Shown in pieces: positions 33,902 to 43,588 of a stretch of DNA of 64,000 bases. The notes under the pieces are model-generated. The model had not been told where the DNA came from. It saw only the letters and a program-made list of their open reading frames with translations, and made no database searches. Within the stretch, counting starts at the first letter, position 1; the number at the start of each line of letters is the position of its first letter. The stretch covers positions 31,012 to 95,011 of the forward strand of contig NZ_PDNW01000016.1 in assembly GCF_002849655.1 (NCBI RefSeq). Reading direction: 5' to 3'. The stretch comes from Pollutimonas subterranea (GTDB lineage: Bacteria > Pseudomonadota > Gammaproteobacteria > Burkholderiales > Burkholderiaceae_B). A program made the translations under genes and the position numbers.

Positions 33902-35383
33902 ATGTCGGATACCCCAGTCAAGCCGGAGGAAGGCGAGGCCATAGTCATACCGCGCCGCCTTGACCCCGAAGATGCGCAACTGGCATTGCAGCAACTGCAA
34001 TCGATACTCAAGCGACAGGAAGTCGTCGAGGCGCTGGCACACCGCCAATACGAAGAAGACGACCGCTCCAACCTCCTGGAAGGCTTGCTGCACCGGCAGC
34101 ACGAAAACGAGATCAAATCGATCGTCAACGATTTGCATCCTTCGGACATCGCCTTCATTCTCGAATCGCTACCGGTAAACGAACGCCAGGCGGTATGGCA
34201 GCTGGTCAGTGCCGAGCACGACGCCGACGTGCTTCTCGAAGTCGATGACTGGGCCCGGGAATCGTTGATCCAGTCCATGGACCACCAGGACCTGATCGCG
34301 GCGACCGGGAACATGGACGCCGACGAGATCGCCGATCTGGCTGCCGACCTGCCTGCCGATGTCATTGCGGAAGTGCAAAAAGGACTGACCGACGAAGAAC
34401 GGGCCCAGCTCATCGAAGCGATGGGCTATCCCGAGGACACCGTCGGCGCCATCATGGACTTCGAAATGGTCCGGGTGCGTGAAGACGTGTCGCTGGAGGT
34501 CGTGCTGCGCTATTTGCGGCGTTTGCACGAACTCCCCGACCACACCGACCAGATCTTTGTCGTTGACCGCCAGGACAAGCTGCAAGGGACGCTGTCGCTA
34601 TCCACCTTGCTGGTGCGCGAACCGGACATGCTGGTGTCCGACGTGATGTCCACGGAATACCTGACTCTCAACCCGCTTGACTCCGACGCCGACGCGGCGG
34701 GCGCGTTCGAACGCTACGATCTGGTCTCGGCCGGTGTGGTCGACGACCAAGGGCGGCTGATCGGTCGCGTCACCATCGCCGAAGTGGTGGATGTGATCCA
34801 GGAAGACTCCCAGGAACAAGCGCTCTCGCGGGCCGGCCTGCAGGAAGAGGATATCTTCGCGCCCGTGTTCAGCGCCTTGCGCAACCGGGCTCCCTGGCTG
34901 TTCGTGAACCTGTGTACGGCGTCGATAGCCTCGCTGGTTGCCTCGCGCTTCGAAGACACGGTCAGCCAGATCGTTATCCTGGCATTCCTGATGTCTATTG
35001 TTGCCGGCATCGGAGGCAATTCGGGTAATCAAACCATGACCATGATCATCCGCGCGCTGGCGGTGGGCCGTGTCACCAGTTCCAATGCATGGCGACTGGT
35101 CAAGCGCGAACTGACGGTAACCTTGATGGTCGGCGCCTGCGGCAGCCTTGTGGCCGCAAGCTTTGCCTGGGCTATTTCAGGTTCCTTGGCCATCGCCGCG
35201 GTCATGATGACCGCGATGATCTGCAATATGCTGATCGGTGCAGCGCTGGGAGTGCTCATACCCATTCTGCGCGACCGCTTCGGCAAAGACCCGGCAATGG
35301 GCTCCTCGGTACTGTTGACCTTCGCCACCGACTCACTGGGCTTCCTGATTTTCCTGGGCTTGGCCACCCTATTCCTGATGTAG
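33902..35383 (+). CDS. mgtE: Magnesium transporter MgtE
   Basis: A 493-residue Mg2+ channel of the MgtE family. The N-terminal superhelical domain (about 40-150; LHPSDIAFILESLP, TGNMDADEIADLAADLPADV) is followed by two CBS domains (about 160-280) that sense cytosolic Mg2+ and a membrane part with five helices (about 310-493). The pore signature is GIGGNSGNQTMTMIIRAL. The predicted cytoplasmic domain is acidic, as in known MgtE. An 18-base-pair perfect terminator hairpin follows and serves secA from the other side as well. Confidence 0.95.
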   Translation: MSDTPVKPEEGEAIVIPRRLDPEDAQLALQQLQSILKRQEVVEALAHRQYEEDDRSNLLEGLLHRQHENEIKSIVNDLHPSDIAFILESLPVNERQAVWQLVSAEHDADVLLEVDDWARESLIQSMDHQDLIAATGNMDADEIADLAADLPADVIAEVQKGLTDEERAQLIEAMGYPEDTVGAIMDFEMVRVREDVSLEVVLRYLRRLHELPDHTDQIFVVDRQDKLQGTLSLSTLLVREPDMLVSDVMSTEYLTLNPLDSDADAAGAFERYDLVSAGVVDDQGRLIGRVTIAEVVDVIQEDSQEQALSRAGLQEEDIFAPVFSALRNRAPWLFVNLCTASIASLVASRFEDTVSQIVILAFLMSIVAGIGGNSGNQTMTMIIRALAVGRVTSSNAWRLVKRELTVTLMVGACGSLVAASFAWAISGSLAIAAVMMTAMICNMLIGAALGVLIPILRDRFGKDPAMGSSVLLTFATDSLGFLIFLGLATLFLM

Positions 35384-35413
35384 CAAAGCCCCCGACGCAA
35401 CACAGACCAATTA

Positions 35414-35452
35414 AAAACCGGGCTTGCGCCATCGTGGCGCAAGCCCGGTTTT
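35414..35452. terminator. Bidirectional terminator between mgtE and secA
   Basis: The arms AAAACCGGGCTTGCGCCA (35414-35431) and TGGCGCAAGCCCGGTTTT (35435-35452) pair perfectly over 18 bases with a three-base loop. T-rich arm ends on both strands make it a two-way terminator for the convergent mgtE and secA genes. Confidence 0.93.
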
Positions 35453-35475
35453 GGCTGCGTGCCCTTTCGAGGCGT

Positions 35476-38217
35476 CTAAACCAGCTTGCCGTGGCAGTGC
35501 TTGTACTTCTTGCCGCTGCCGCATGGGCAAGCATCGTTGCGGCCCACTTTGGGGATGCCTGCGCCGGCGGCGGCCAGGGCTGCCGGCGTCTGGTCGAGTC
35601 CGGGGTCTTCTCCGCTTAGCGCCGCATCGTAGTCCGAATGATGGTAGGTAATGTTGTCCAGGCGGGATTCGGGTTCTTCGACCTCGACTTGCTCCGGCGA
35701 CTGGATCTTGACGGTCATCAATACCCGGACTACCTCGTTGCGGATCCTGTCCAGCATATCGGAGAACAGCTCGAAAGCCTCGCGCTTGTACTCTTGCTTG
35801 GGATCCTTCTGGGCGTAACCACGCAGATGGATGCCCTGGCGCAAGTGATCGAGCGCCGACAAGTGGCCGCGCCAATGGGTATCGATGGACTGCAGCAACA
35901 TGGAGCGCTCGAACGGCGACCAGCCGTCTTTGCCGACCAGGTCGACCTTGGCCTGGTAGACCCGTGTCGCCTCGGCAACGACCCGTTCCAGCAGGTCGTC
36001 ATCGGTGAGAGCGGGCTCTTTCTCGAGCATTTCGGCAAGAGGTATGGAAAGCTGCCATTCGGCTTCAAGCGCCGCCTGTAATCCGGCGACGTCCCACTGC
36101 TCTTCCATGGACTCTTCGGGAATATAGGTGCGGAACTGCTCGGTCATGGCCGCCGTGCGCAGGTTGGCCATGGTATCCGATACATCGGTCGATTCCAGGA
36201 CTTCGTTGCGCTGTGCATAAAGCACTTTGCGCTGGTCGTTGGCGACGTCGTCGTACTCAAGCAGTTGCTTGCGTATGTCGAAGTTCCGGCCTTCGACTTT
36301 GCGTTGGGCGGATTCGATCGAACGCGATACCATGCGCGCCTCGATAGGCTCGCCTTCAGGCAAACGCAGCCGCTCCATGATGGAGCGCACACGGTCGCCC
36401 GCAAAAATACGCATCAGGGAGTCTTCCAGCGACAGATAAAAGCGCGATGAGCCTGGATCACCCTGGCGGCCGGCACGACCACGCAGCTGGTTGTCGATGC
36501 GCCGCGATTCGTGGCGCTCGGTGCCGATAATGCGCAAGCCCCCCGCCGCCTTTACAGCGGCATTGGCGGGCGCCCACTCGGCCTTTATGATTTCGATACG
36601 ACGTTCTTTTTCGTCGGCGGACAGCGAGTCGTCGGCACGCACAAGGTCGATTTGCTTTTCGACACTGCCGCCCAGCACGATGTCGGTACCACGGCCCGCC
36701 ATGTTGGTGGCAATGGTGATGTGGCCGGGCTTGCCCGCTTCGGCCACGATTTCGGCCTCGCGCGCATGCTGCTTGGCGTTGAGCACTTCGTGAGGCAGTT
36801 TGGCATTGACCAGCATGCCGGAAAGCAGCTCGGAGTTTTCAATACTGGTGGTGCCCACCAATACCGGTTGGCCGCGCTCGTGGCAGTCTTTGATGTCGGC
36901 CAGGATGGCGTTGAACTTTTCCGGATCGGTCTTGAAGACCTGGTCATTCTGGTCCAAGCGCGCCATGGGGCGATTGGTTGGAATAATGACCGTTTCCAGC
37001 GAATAGATTTCCTGGAATTCGTAGGCTTCGGTATCGGCGGTTCCTGTCATGCCGGCCAGCTTGCCGTACATGCGGAAATAATTCTGGAAGGTAATCGAAG
37101 CCAGGGTCTGGTTTTCGTTCTGGATCCGGACGCCTTCCTTGGCTTCGACGGCCTGATGCAGGCCATCGGACCAGCGGCGACCCGCCATCAGGCGGCCTGT
37201 GAACTCGTCAACAATGACGACCTCACCGTCTTGCACGACATATTGCTGGTCGCGGAAGAACAGGTTATGCGAACGCAAAGCGACCATCAAATGATGCATC
37301 AGCGAAATATTGCGCGGATCGTAAAGCGACTCGCCTTCAGGCAGCAGGCCAATGCGTACGAGAGTCTCTTCCGCGTTCACATGGCCTGCTTCCGAGAGAT
37401 GAACCTGCTGGGCTTTTTCATCGACCCAGAAGTCCCCTTCAGGTTCCGGTTCGTGCGCCTTGGGCTCGGCCGCCATGCGCTTCAGCAGGGGCGGCACGGC
37501 ATTCATGCGTATATATAGTTCGGTATTGTCTTCGGCCTGGCCGGAAATAATGAGCGGCGTACGGGCTTCGTCGATAAGAATGGAATCGACTTCATCGACA
37601 ATCGCGTAGGACAGCACACGCTGGCGACGGTCCTCGGCACGGAACTCCATATTGTCGCGCAGGTAATCGAAGCCGTATTCGTTGTTCGTGCCGTAAGTGA
37701 TATCGGCGGCATACGCTGCGCGTTTCTCTTCGTTTTCCTGCTGGGGAACGACCACACCGACGGTCATGCCCAGGAACTGATACAAGCGCCCCATCCATTC
37801 GGCATCGCGCCGGGCCAGGTAATCGTTGACCGTAACGACGTGCACGCCCTTTCCAGCAAGCGCATTGAGGTAGACCGCCAGGGTGGCCATGAGGGTTTTA
37901 CCCTCACCCGTGCGCATTTCGGCGATCTTGCCGTTATGCAGCGCGATGGCGCCAAGCATCTGGACATCGAAATGGCGCATGCCAAAGACACGCTTGCTGG
38001 CCTCGCGAACGACAGCAAAGGCTTCCGGCAGCAAATCGTCGAGCGTGACGCCTTGCGCGATGCGCTGACGGAACTCCACAGTCTTGGCGGTGAGATCCGT
38101 ATCAGCCAGAGCGGCCACTGTGGGCTCGAACGCGTTGATCTGCGTTACTTGCTTGCGATACTGTTTGAGTATCCGGTCGTTACGAGTACCAATGAGCTTT
38201 TTTAGCAGAGAAACCAT
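35476..38217 (-). CDS. secA: Preprotein translocase ATPase SecA
   Basis: The 913-residue motor that drives Sec-dependent export. Walker A is [11 protein letters not shown] at about 102-112, the DEAD-type box is [17 protein letters not shown], the second RecA-like domain includes [20 protein letters not shown] and [11 protein letters not shown], and the C-terminus carries the Zn-binding, SecB-binding tail [17 protein letters not shown]. Length fits the family. It is followed by the shared terminator. The gene upstream on the same strand encodes an M23 metallopeptidase, occupying the position secM has in E. coli; no SecM-like arrest sequence is seen. Confidence 0.98.
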   Translation of the reverse strand: MVSLLKKLIGTRNDRILKQYRKQVTQINAFEPTVAALADTDLTAKTVEFRQRIAQGVTLDDLLPEAFAVVREASKRVFGMRHFDVQMLGAIALHNGKIAEMRTGEGKTLMATLAVYLNALAGKGVHVVTVNDYLARRDAEWMGRLYQFLGMTVGVVVPQQENEEKRAAYAADITYGTNNEYGFDYLRDNMEFRAEDRRQRVLSYAIVDEVDSILIDEARTPLIISGQAEDNTELYIRMNAVPPLLKRMAAEPKAHEPEPEGDFWVDEKAQQVHLSEAGHVNAEETLVRIGLLPEGESLYDPRNISLMHHLMVALRSHNLFFRDQQYVVQDGEVVIVDEFTGRLMAGRRWSDGLHQAVEAKEGVRIQNENQTLASITFQNYFRMYGKLAGMTGTADTEAYEFQEIYSLETVIIPTNRPMARLDQNDQVFKTDPEKFNAILADIKDCHERGQPVLVGTTSIENSELLSGMLVNAKLPHEVLNAKQHAREAEIVAEAGKPGHITIATNMAGRGTDIVLGGSVEKQIDLVRADDSLSADEKERRIEIIKAEWAPANAAVKAAGGLRIIGTERHESRRIDNQLRGRAGRQGDPGSSRFYLSLEDSLMRIFAGDRVRSIMERLRLPEGEPIEARMVSRSIESAQRKVEGRNFDIRKQLLEYDDVANDQRKVLYAQRNEVLESTDVSDTMANLRTAAMTEQFRTYIPEESMEEQWDVAGLQAALEAEWQLSIPLAEMLEKEPALTDDDLLERVVAEATRVYQAKVDLVGKDGWSPFERSMLLQSIDTHWRGHLSALDHLRQGIHLRGYAQKDPKQEYKREAFELFSDMLDRIRNEVVRVLMTVKIQSPEQVEVEEPESRLDNITYHHSDYDAALSGEDPGLDQTPAALAAAGAGIPKVGRNDACPCGSGKKYKHCHGKLV

Positions 38218-38315
38218 TCTTTTGTCGTGATGCGTCCTTGTTGCGCCTGAACGCGAAAGTCGGCATGCTTGTCTTTTTTGAGTTGGCGGATGAAACCGCA
38301 GGAAAACAATACAGT

Positions 38316-39278
38316 TTAACGCACCTGCGGGACTATGGCTTCAACCGCTTTCGTGGCGTCCACCATCATCTGATTCGGGGCTTCTTGCTTGGCCAGGAAC
38401 AGAGTCGGATCGAGGGCATGACCCGCCATGCGGACCTCAAAGTGCAGATGTGCTCCCGTAGAGCGGCCGGTGGATCCGACACGGGCAATTTCCTGGCCCT
38501 TTTCAACCAGGTCACCCCGCTTTATCTTGATGGAGGAAGCGTGTGCGTAGCGTGTGACCAGTCCATTTCCATGGTCAATCTCGACCAGCTTTCCATAGCC
38601 CGGCACGTAGCGCGCCTGCGTCACCACGCCACCCGATGCCGCGTGTATCAGCGCCCCTTTGGGGGCTGCAAAGTCCAGCCCTTCGTGCATCGCATGGCGC
38701 CCCGTCACGGGGTTGCGGCGCCAGCCGAATGATGAGCTCAGGTAAGGGTAGTTGACAGGGGTGTAGGTAGGCAGGCTCGCCTCGATGCCCTCGCGTCTGG
38801 TCAACACCAGATCCAGCATGGCAAACCAGTCTTTCTGCTCGGAAAGTTGCTCTGCAAGGGAGTCGAGTTCGCGGCCCAGGCTCTGGGCCGTCCATGCCGC
38901 GCCCTGCTCGTCGGTGATATAGTCCATGATGGGGACCGCGACGTGATCCAGGCTGGCGTAGATTTCAGGATCGGTATACGAAATCCCGGCGGCATCGGCG
39001 ACCCGCTTGCTGACACCATCCATGGTAATCAGCCGGGCCTGCAGATCGCCCACTTTCGATGCCAGCAAATTCACGTTCTGGCGGATATATGCCGAATCGC
39101 GCGAGGCCTGCTCTGTAATGACGCGCTCCTGCTCAGGATTCAGCACGGGACGGGCATTTAGCTGCGACTGAACCCAGGCACCGGCAACAGCGGATGCAAC
39201 CATGGCGGCACCCGCGGCCAGGGTCACTATGACGACCCTGAATTTTTTCTTATTAGAATCAGACAATCGATTCCTCAT
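38316..39278 (-). CDS. M23-family LytM-type cell-wall metallopeptidase
   Basis: A 320-residue periplasmic protein anchored by an N-terminal helix (about 13-34, after [12 protein letters not shown]). A helical stretch follows (about 40-170), then the LytM domain (about 195-300): [20 protein letters not shown] carries the first metal His and Asp, and [13 protein letters not shown] carries the HxH. Both metal-binding sites look complete, so it is a probable endopeptidase rather than a NlpD/EnvC-type inactive activator. I chose ATG 39278 (MRNRLSDSN). It sits divergent from dciA, 31 bases apart, and 98 bases before secA. Confidence 0.9.
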   Translation of the reverse strand: MRNRLSDSNKKKFRVVIVTLAAGAAMVASAVAGAWVQSQLNARPVLNPEQERVITEQASRDSAYIRQNVNLLASKVGDLQARLITMDGVSKRVADAAGISYTDPEIYASLDHVAVPIMDYITDEQGAAWTAQSLGRELDSLAEQLSEQKDWFAMLDLVLTRREGIEASLPTYTPVNYPYLSSSFGWRRNPVTGRHAMHEGLDFAAPKGALIHAASGGVVTQARYVPGYGKLVEIDHGNGLVTRYAHASSIKIKRGDLVEKGQEIARVGSTGRSTGAHLHFEVRMAGHALDPTLFLAKQEAPNQMMVDATKAVEAIVPQVR

Positions 39279-39309
39279 AAATAGATATCTCACTGTAGAC
39301 CTACAATTA

Positions 39310-39801
39310 ATGTCGCGCTCGTTTCGTTTTATCAGGTCCCCGCGTCCCTTGAACAAGGAGCTTCCCGCCACGCTCGCGGTGAGCTGGCTGGGAAGCGACC
39401 AGCAGGGCTCGCAGGTATTGACGACAGCACGTAACTTGATCGCGGTAGAGCACGTGGCAAAAAACGCCATGCCGCCCGCGTTGGCACTGGTATGCAAAGT
39501 GGCACGTATAGACAGACAGCAAATTACCCTGGCAGTTCCCAGTGCCGCCTACGCATCCAGACTCAGGCAATTGGCGCCGCGCATTCTCGTGCTGTTGAAC
39601 GACAACGGTTGGAACCTTACCGAAATCATCGTGAAGGTTCAAGCGGGGTTATTACAGGGCCAGACAAAAACGACATCCCGGCAAGTCGAGCCGCTTGATG
39701 CGACAGCCTTGGCGGCATTTGACGAATTGCAACAGAATCTTCCGTCCGGGCCGCTGGCCGACGCCATAGGACGATTGCTTGCGCATCATCGAGACCGATG
39801 A
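39310..39801 (+). CDS. dciA: DciA-like protein (DUF721), replicative helicase loader candidate
   Basis: A 163-residue basic protein matching the DUF721/DciA family, which in many bacteria lacking DnaC helps load the DnaB helicase. The KH-like core is at about 45-100: LALVCKVARIDRQQITLAVP, then SAAYASRLRQLAPRILVLLN. A C-terminal tail predicted to be less ordered follows. ATG 39310 leaves 31 bases to the divergent M23 gene, so their promoters overlap. The function here is inferred from the family. Convergent with lpxC, with an inverted repeat over the gap. Confidence 0.82.
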   Translation: MSRSFRFIRSPRPLNKELPATLAVSWLGSDQQGSQVLTTARNLIAVEHVAKNAMPPALALVCKVARIDRQQITLAVPSAAYASRLRQLAPRILVLLNDNGWNLTEIIVKVQAGLLQGQTKTTSRQVEPLDATALAAFDELQQNLPSGPLADAIGRLLAHHRDR

Positions 39802-39814
39802 TGCTGGTGAATGG

Positions 39815-39861
39815 AGCCAGGAATCAATGAAATACGCTTAGGCGAATTTCCATTCCTGGCT
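39815..39861. repeat. Inverted repeat spanning the lpxC stop
   Basis: AGCCAGGAAT (39815-39824) and ATTCCTGGCT (39852-39861) are perfect ten-base arms 27 bases apart. The right arm is the coding sequence for the SQEW part of the LpxC C-terminus and the left arm lies past its stop. No T-tract follows on either strand. It could stabilise the 3' ends of lpxC and dciA transcripts. Confidence 0.5.
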
Positions 39862-40761
39862 AAATGACTTGGGCGCCGTTTCAGCGGACTCGTAACCAAC
39901 GAGCTCCCAGCTGTCTTGCTGGGCAAGCAAAGCGCGCGCAAGCTGATTGTTCAGGCCATGCCCCGACTTGCACGCCACATAGCGAGCCACCAGGGGCTTG
40001 CCGATAAGGTATAAATCGCCAATGGCATCGAGGATCTTGTGCTTGACGAACTCGTCGTCGTAGCGCAGGCCATCAGTATTGAGGACTCGGTATTCGTCCA
40101 TGACAATGGCGTTATCCAGGCTGCCGCCGCGAGCAAGGCCTGCCGCCCGCAAGGCTTCCACTTCGCTGACAAAACCGAAAGTACGCGCACGCGCTATGGT
40201 TTTGACATAAGAATCTTTTTCGAAATCGACCTCGGCGAAATTGGCCGTGGAGTCGATGGCGGGATGGTGAAAATCGATGGCGAATGACAGGGCGAAGCCG
40301 TTGTAGGGCTCGAGCCGGGCCCACTTCAGGTCATCGCCTTCGCCCTCGCGAACCTCGACGGTTTTAAGAACCCGGAGGAACTTCTTGGGCGCCATCTGTT
40401 CCTGCAAGCCGGCGGAGCGCAGCAGGTACACGAACGTTCCTGCGCTGCCATCCATGATGGGCACTTCTTCGCCGGTAAGGTCGATGTGAAGGTTATCGAC
40501 ACCCAGTCCGGCAAGCGCCGACATAAGGTGCTCTACCGTGGACACCCGCACATTGCCCTGCTGCAATACCGAAGCCATGCGCGTATTGCCGACTTGGTCC
40601 GCCAACGCGGGCAAGTGGACGACGTCGGGGAGATCAACGCGATGAAACACGATACCAGTGTCGGGCGCGGCCGGGCGCAAGGTGATTTCAACCCGCCGGC
40701 CTGAATGCAGGCCGACCCCTTTGGTACTGATGGATTTCTGTATGGTGCGTTGACGTAACAT
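39838..40761 (-). CDS. lpxC: UDP-3-O-acyl-N-acetylglucosamine deacetylase LpxC
   Basis: The 307-residue zinc deacetylase that commits the cell to lipid A synthesis. Family signature residues are present: [17 protein letters not shown] near the N-terminus, the first zinc His in [14 protein letters not shown] (about 75-88) and the second His and Asp in [17 protein letters not shown] (about 235-251). I chose ATG 40761 ([11 protein letters not shown]), the family start. It is the last gene of the dcw block, 251 bases after ftsZ, with a terminator-like hairpin between, so it probably has its own promoter as well. Confidence 0.97.
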   Translation of the reverse strand: MLRQRTIQKSISTKGVGLHSGRRVEITLRPAAPDTGIVFHRVDLPDVVHLPALADQVGNTRMASVLQQGNVRVSTVEHLMSALAGLGVDNLHIDLTGEEVPIMDGSAGTFVYLLRSAGLQEQMAPKKFLRVLKTVEVREGEGDDLKWARLEPYNGFALSFAIDFHHPAIDSTANFAEVDFEKDSYVKTIARARTFGFVSEVEALRAAGLARGGSLDNAIVMDEYRVLNTDGLRYDDEFVKHKILDAIGDLYLIGKPLVARYVACKSGHGLNNQLARALLAQQDSWELVGYESAETAPKSFSQEWKFA

Positions 40762-40901
40762 ATTCTTTAAATTATGAGTTTCATGTTTTGCTGCAAACAC
40801 ATGAAGGACCATTGTAACCGCATGGAGGGTAAACCACTAAACACATGTGTTTCAAATAACTGCAAGGCGCACGCTTTAGCGTTCCCGCCCAGGAAAACGA
40901 C

Positions 40902-40934
40902 GACGCACTTGCCCGGGGAGGGAGAAAGTGCGTC
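40902..40934 (-). terminator. Hairpin after ftsZ, likely partial terminator
   Basis: GACGCACTT (40902-40910) and AAGTGCGTC (40926-40934) pair over nine bases. On the minus strand the stem is followed by GTCGTTTTCC, a weak T-tract. It lies 79 bases after the ftsZ stop and 141 bases before lpxC, so lpxC may be only partly cotranscribed with the dcw genes. Confidence 0.55.
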
Positions 40935-41012
40935 AGTCGGCCTGACAAGACAAGTGATTTGTCCCGCAGGCATGTGAGGGGTGGTTTACTGCTTCTGGAT
41001 ACTTCCTGCCGG

Positions 41013-42185
41013 TCAGTCCGCCTGTTTGCGCAGGAACGCCGGTATATCGAAATGATCCATGCCAGCCGTCTCAAGTGCGCGCACCTGGGCCGAAGCCTGG
41101 CTGCGCGGGTTACGAATCACCGAAGGCACTTCGGAGCTGCCGAAATCGTGCCCGCCTGACATCGGTATATTGTCCGTTCCCGTACGGTAAACCTCGGCGG
41201 TGTTCTGCACCAACTGCGGACGGGCTACGGCGGCACGACCCAGACCGGTAGCCACGACCGTCACGCGCAAGTTTTCGCCCATGGACTCATCGTAGGCGGT
41301 ACCGAACACGATCGTCGCGTCATCGGCAGCATAACTGCGGATGGTGTCCATGATCTCACGGGTTTCACGCATCTTGAGGGTGCGGCTTGCGGTGATGTTT
41401 ACCAACATGCCGCGTGCGCCATGCAAGTCCACGCCTTCGAGAAGTGGGCAGGCGATGGCGCGCTCGGCAGCAACACGCGCACGGTCTGTACCGGCTGCTA
41501 TCGATGTACCCATCATGGCTTGGCCTTGTTCGCCCATGATCGTCTTGACGTCTTCAAAGTCAACGTTCACGTTACCTTCGACATTGATGATTTCCGCAAT
41601 GCCGGCGCAGGCGTTATGCAATACATCGTCGGCCGACTTGAAGCAGTCTTCCTGCGTCGCGTCATCGTCCATCAAGTCATACAAGTTCTCGTTAAGCACA
41701 ACGATCAGGGAATGCACGTGCTTGGAGAGTTCGCAAATACCGTCTTCCGCCATCTTCAGGCGCTTGTTTCCCTCGAACGAAAATGGCTTGGTCACGACGC
41801 CGACCGTGAGTATGCCTAACTCTTTGGCGACCTCTGCCACGACGGGACCGGCACCGGTGCCTGTACCGCCACCCATGCCTGCCGTAATGAAGACCATGTG
41901 CGCGCCCGTCAGCGCTGCGCGGATTTCCTCGCGCGCGGTCTCGGCGGCAGCCTTGCCCTGTTCGGGCTTGGCGCCGGCGCCAAGGCCCGTACGGCCCAGG
42001 CGAATCTGGACGGGCGCCTCGGTCGTTGCCAGGGCCTGGGCATCAGTATTGGCACAAATGAAGTCCACGCCGCTGACACCCGAGCGGATCATATGAGCCA
42101 CGGCGTTGCCGCCTGCGCCCCCCACTCCCACAACTTTGATCACCGTCCCATTTGCGCTCGTATCGAGCATTTCGAAATTCATCAT
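41013..42185 (-). CDS. ftsZ: Cell division GTPase FtsZ
   Basis: The 390-residue tubulin-like protein that forms the Z-ring. The signature GMGGGTGTGAGP lies at about 103-114 (GTP binding), NVDFEDVKTIM follows, and the T7 loop is near residue 208. The C-terminal conserved peptide is DHFDIPAFLRKQAD, the binding site for FtsA and other partners. Two adjacent ATGs (42185 and 42182) follow GGGAG; the second has the better spacing. The 170-base gap after ftsA is large for this cluster and holds nested inverted repeats, so ftsZ probably has extra transcription or leader-based control. Confidence 0.98.
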   Translation of the reverse strand: MMNFEMLDTSANGTVIKVVGVGGAGGNAVAHMIRSGVSGVDFICANTDAQALATTEAPVQIRLGRTGLGAGAKPEQGKAAAETAREEIRAALTGAHMVFITAGMGGGTGTGAGPVVAEVAKELGILTVGVVTKPFSFEGNKRLKMAEDGICELSKHVHSLIVVLNENLYDLMDDDATQEDCFKSADDVLHNACAGIAEIINVEGNVNVDFEDVKTIMGEQGQAMMGTSIAAGTDRARVAAERAIACPLLEGVDLHGARGMLVNITASRTLKMRETREIMDTIRSYAADDATIVFGTAYDESMGENLRVTVVATGLGRAAVARPQLVQNTAEVYRTGTDNIPMSGGHDFGSSEVPSVIRNPRSQASAQVRALETAGMDHFDIPAFLRKQAD

Positions 42186-42263
42186 GATGACTCCCTCACA
42201 TATCCAGAAAAGCGATAATTACAAAAAGTGTTTTTCCCCGGTACTGCTTTTATTTTTGGAATG

Positions 42264-42310
42264 GTTTCAAACGAGATGCCAGCCATACCGGCTCGCAACT
42301 GATTTGAAAC
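42264..42310 (-). repeat. Nested inverted repeat in the ftsZ leader
   Basis: GTTTCAAA-CGAG (42264-42275) can pair with CTCG (42292-42295) and TTTGAAAC (42303-42310), leaving a seven-base bulge; AGCC/GGCT offers an inner alternative. It lies between ftsA and ftsZ, 79 bases before the ftsZ start. It may be a leader structure or a dyad operator. Confidence 0.5.
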
Positions 42311-42355
42311 GCTTCCGGAACAGGTTTTGTCCCACCTGTCCTTAGGGCGCGAGCC

Positions 42356-43582
42356 CTAATTCATGAACCACTCCTTCATGCGTGCCAGAAGAGTCTTGAA
42401 ACTACCCTTCTGCTGGGCCACCTTGCGGCCCCGCGCACGCTGCAAACGGGCCTCGGACAACAGCCCCATTGCGGTGGAAAATCGCGGATTATGCATAACA
42501 TCCGCCAGACTGCCTTCGTAAGCCGGCACACCTACGCGCACCGGTTTCAAAAATACGTCTTCGGCAAGCTCGACAATGCCCGGCATCAGGGATGTGCCTC
42601 CCGTCAGCACCACGCCCGAGGCCAATAGATCTTCGTAGCCGGATTCGCGCACGATCTGCTGCACGAAGGTGAACAGCTCTTCTATCCGGGGCTCGATGAC
42701 GGCACCCAGCGCCTGGCGTTTTACCTGCCGATTGGGCCTGTCGCCCAGACCCGGCACTTCAATGTGTTCGTCGGCATTGGCCAGCACCTGCTTCGCAATG
42801 CCGAAGCGCAGCTTGATTTCTTCCGCATCGGGCGTGGGCGTGCGCAACATGGCCGCAATATCGCTGGTGATCTGGTCACCCGCAATAGGCACCACCGCGG
42901 TATGCCTGATGGCACCGCCGGTGAAAATAGCCACGTCGGTCGTGCCGCCCCCTACATCAACCAGCACCACGCCAAGCTCTTTTTCGTCCGAAGTCAGGCA
43001 GGCCAGGCTGGACGCCAGGGGTTGCAGGATCAGGTCCTGCACTTCCAGTCCGCAGCGGCGCACGCACTTGACGATATTCTGGGCTGCGCTGACGGCACCA
43101 GTGACGATATGCACCCGCACCTCGAGACGCAGGCCGCTCATGCCGATGGGCTCCCGGATGTCTTCCTGCGAGTCCACGATAAACTCCTGGGTCAGCACGT
43201 GCAGCACCTGCTGGTCAGTCGGAATATTCACAGCCTTGGCTGTCTCGATAACACGCGCGACATCGGTGGCGGTGACCTCCTTGTCTTTCACGGCCACCAT
43301 CCCGCTGGAATTGAAACTGGTGATGTGGCTGCCGGCAATCCCTGTATAAACTTCACGAATCTTGCAGTCGGCCATCAGCTCGGCCTCTTCGAGGGCCCGT
43401 TGAATCGAGTTGACGGTCGATTCGATATTGACAACGACGCCTTTACGCATCCCCTGGGATTCGTGTTGGCCCAGGCCCAATACTTCGAAACGCCCTTCTG
43501 GCAATATTTCAGCCACTACGGCCACCACTTTGCTGGTGCCGATATCGAGTGCAACGATCAGGTCCTTGATGTCACGGGTCAT
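42356..43582 (-). CDS. ftsA: Cell division protein FtsA
   Basis: The 408-residue actin-like protein that tethers FtsZ to the membrane. The N-terminus VALDIGTSKVVAVVAEI is phosphate loop 1, VVLVDVGGGTTDVAIFTGGA is phosphate loop 2 and VLTGGTSLMPGIVELAEDVF the adenosine loop. The C-terminal amphipathic membrane-targeting helix is FKTLLARMKEWFM. Starts six bases after ftsQ. A small AGGGC/GCCCT hairpin (42344-42357) covers its TAG stop codon. Confidence 0.97.
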   Translation of the reverse strand: MTRDIKDLIVALDIGTSKVVAVVAEILPEGRFEVLGLGQHESQGMRKGVVVNIESTVNSIQRALEEAELMADCKIREVYTGIAGSHITSFNSSGMVAVKDKEVTATDVARVIETAKAVNIPTDQQVLHVLTQEFIVDSQEDIREPIGMSGLRLEVRVHIVTGAVSAAQNIVKCVRRCGLEVQDLILQPLASSLACLTSDEKELGVVLVDVGGGTTDVAIFTGGAIRHTAVVPIAGDQITSDIAAMLRTPTPDAEEIKLRFGIAKQVLANADEHIEVPGLGDRPNRQVKRQALGAVIEPRIEELFTFVQQIVRESGYEDLLASGVVLTGGTSLMPGIVELAEDVFLKPVRVGVPAYEGSLADVMHNPRFSTAMGLLSEARLQRARGRKVAQQKGSFKTLLARMKEWFMN

Positions 43583-43588
43583 AATTTT

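Noticed and set aside
36511..37518. 335-codon open frame on the plus strand inside secA
   Set aside because: Antisense shadow of secA, no recognisable domain.
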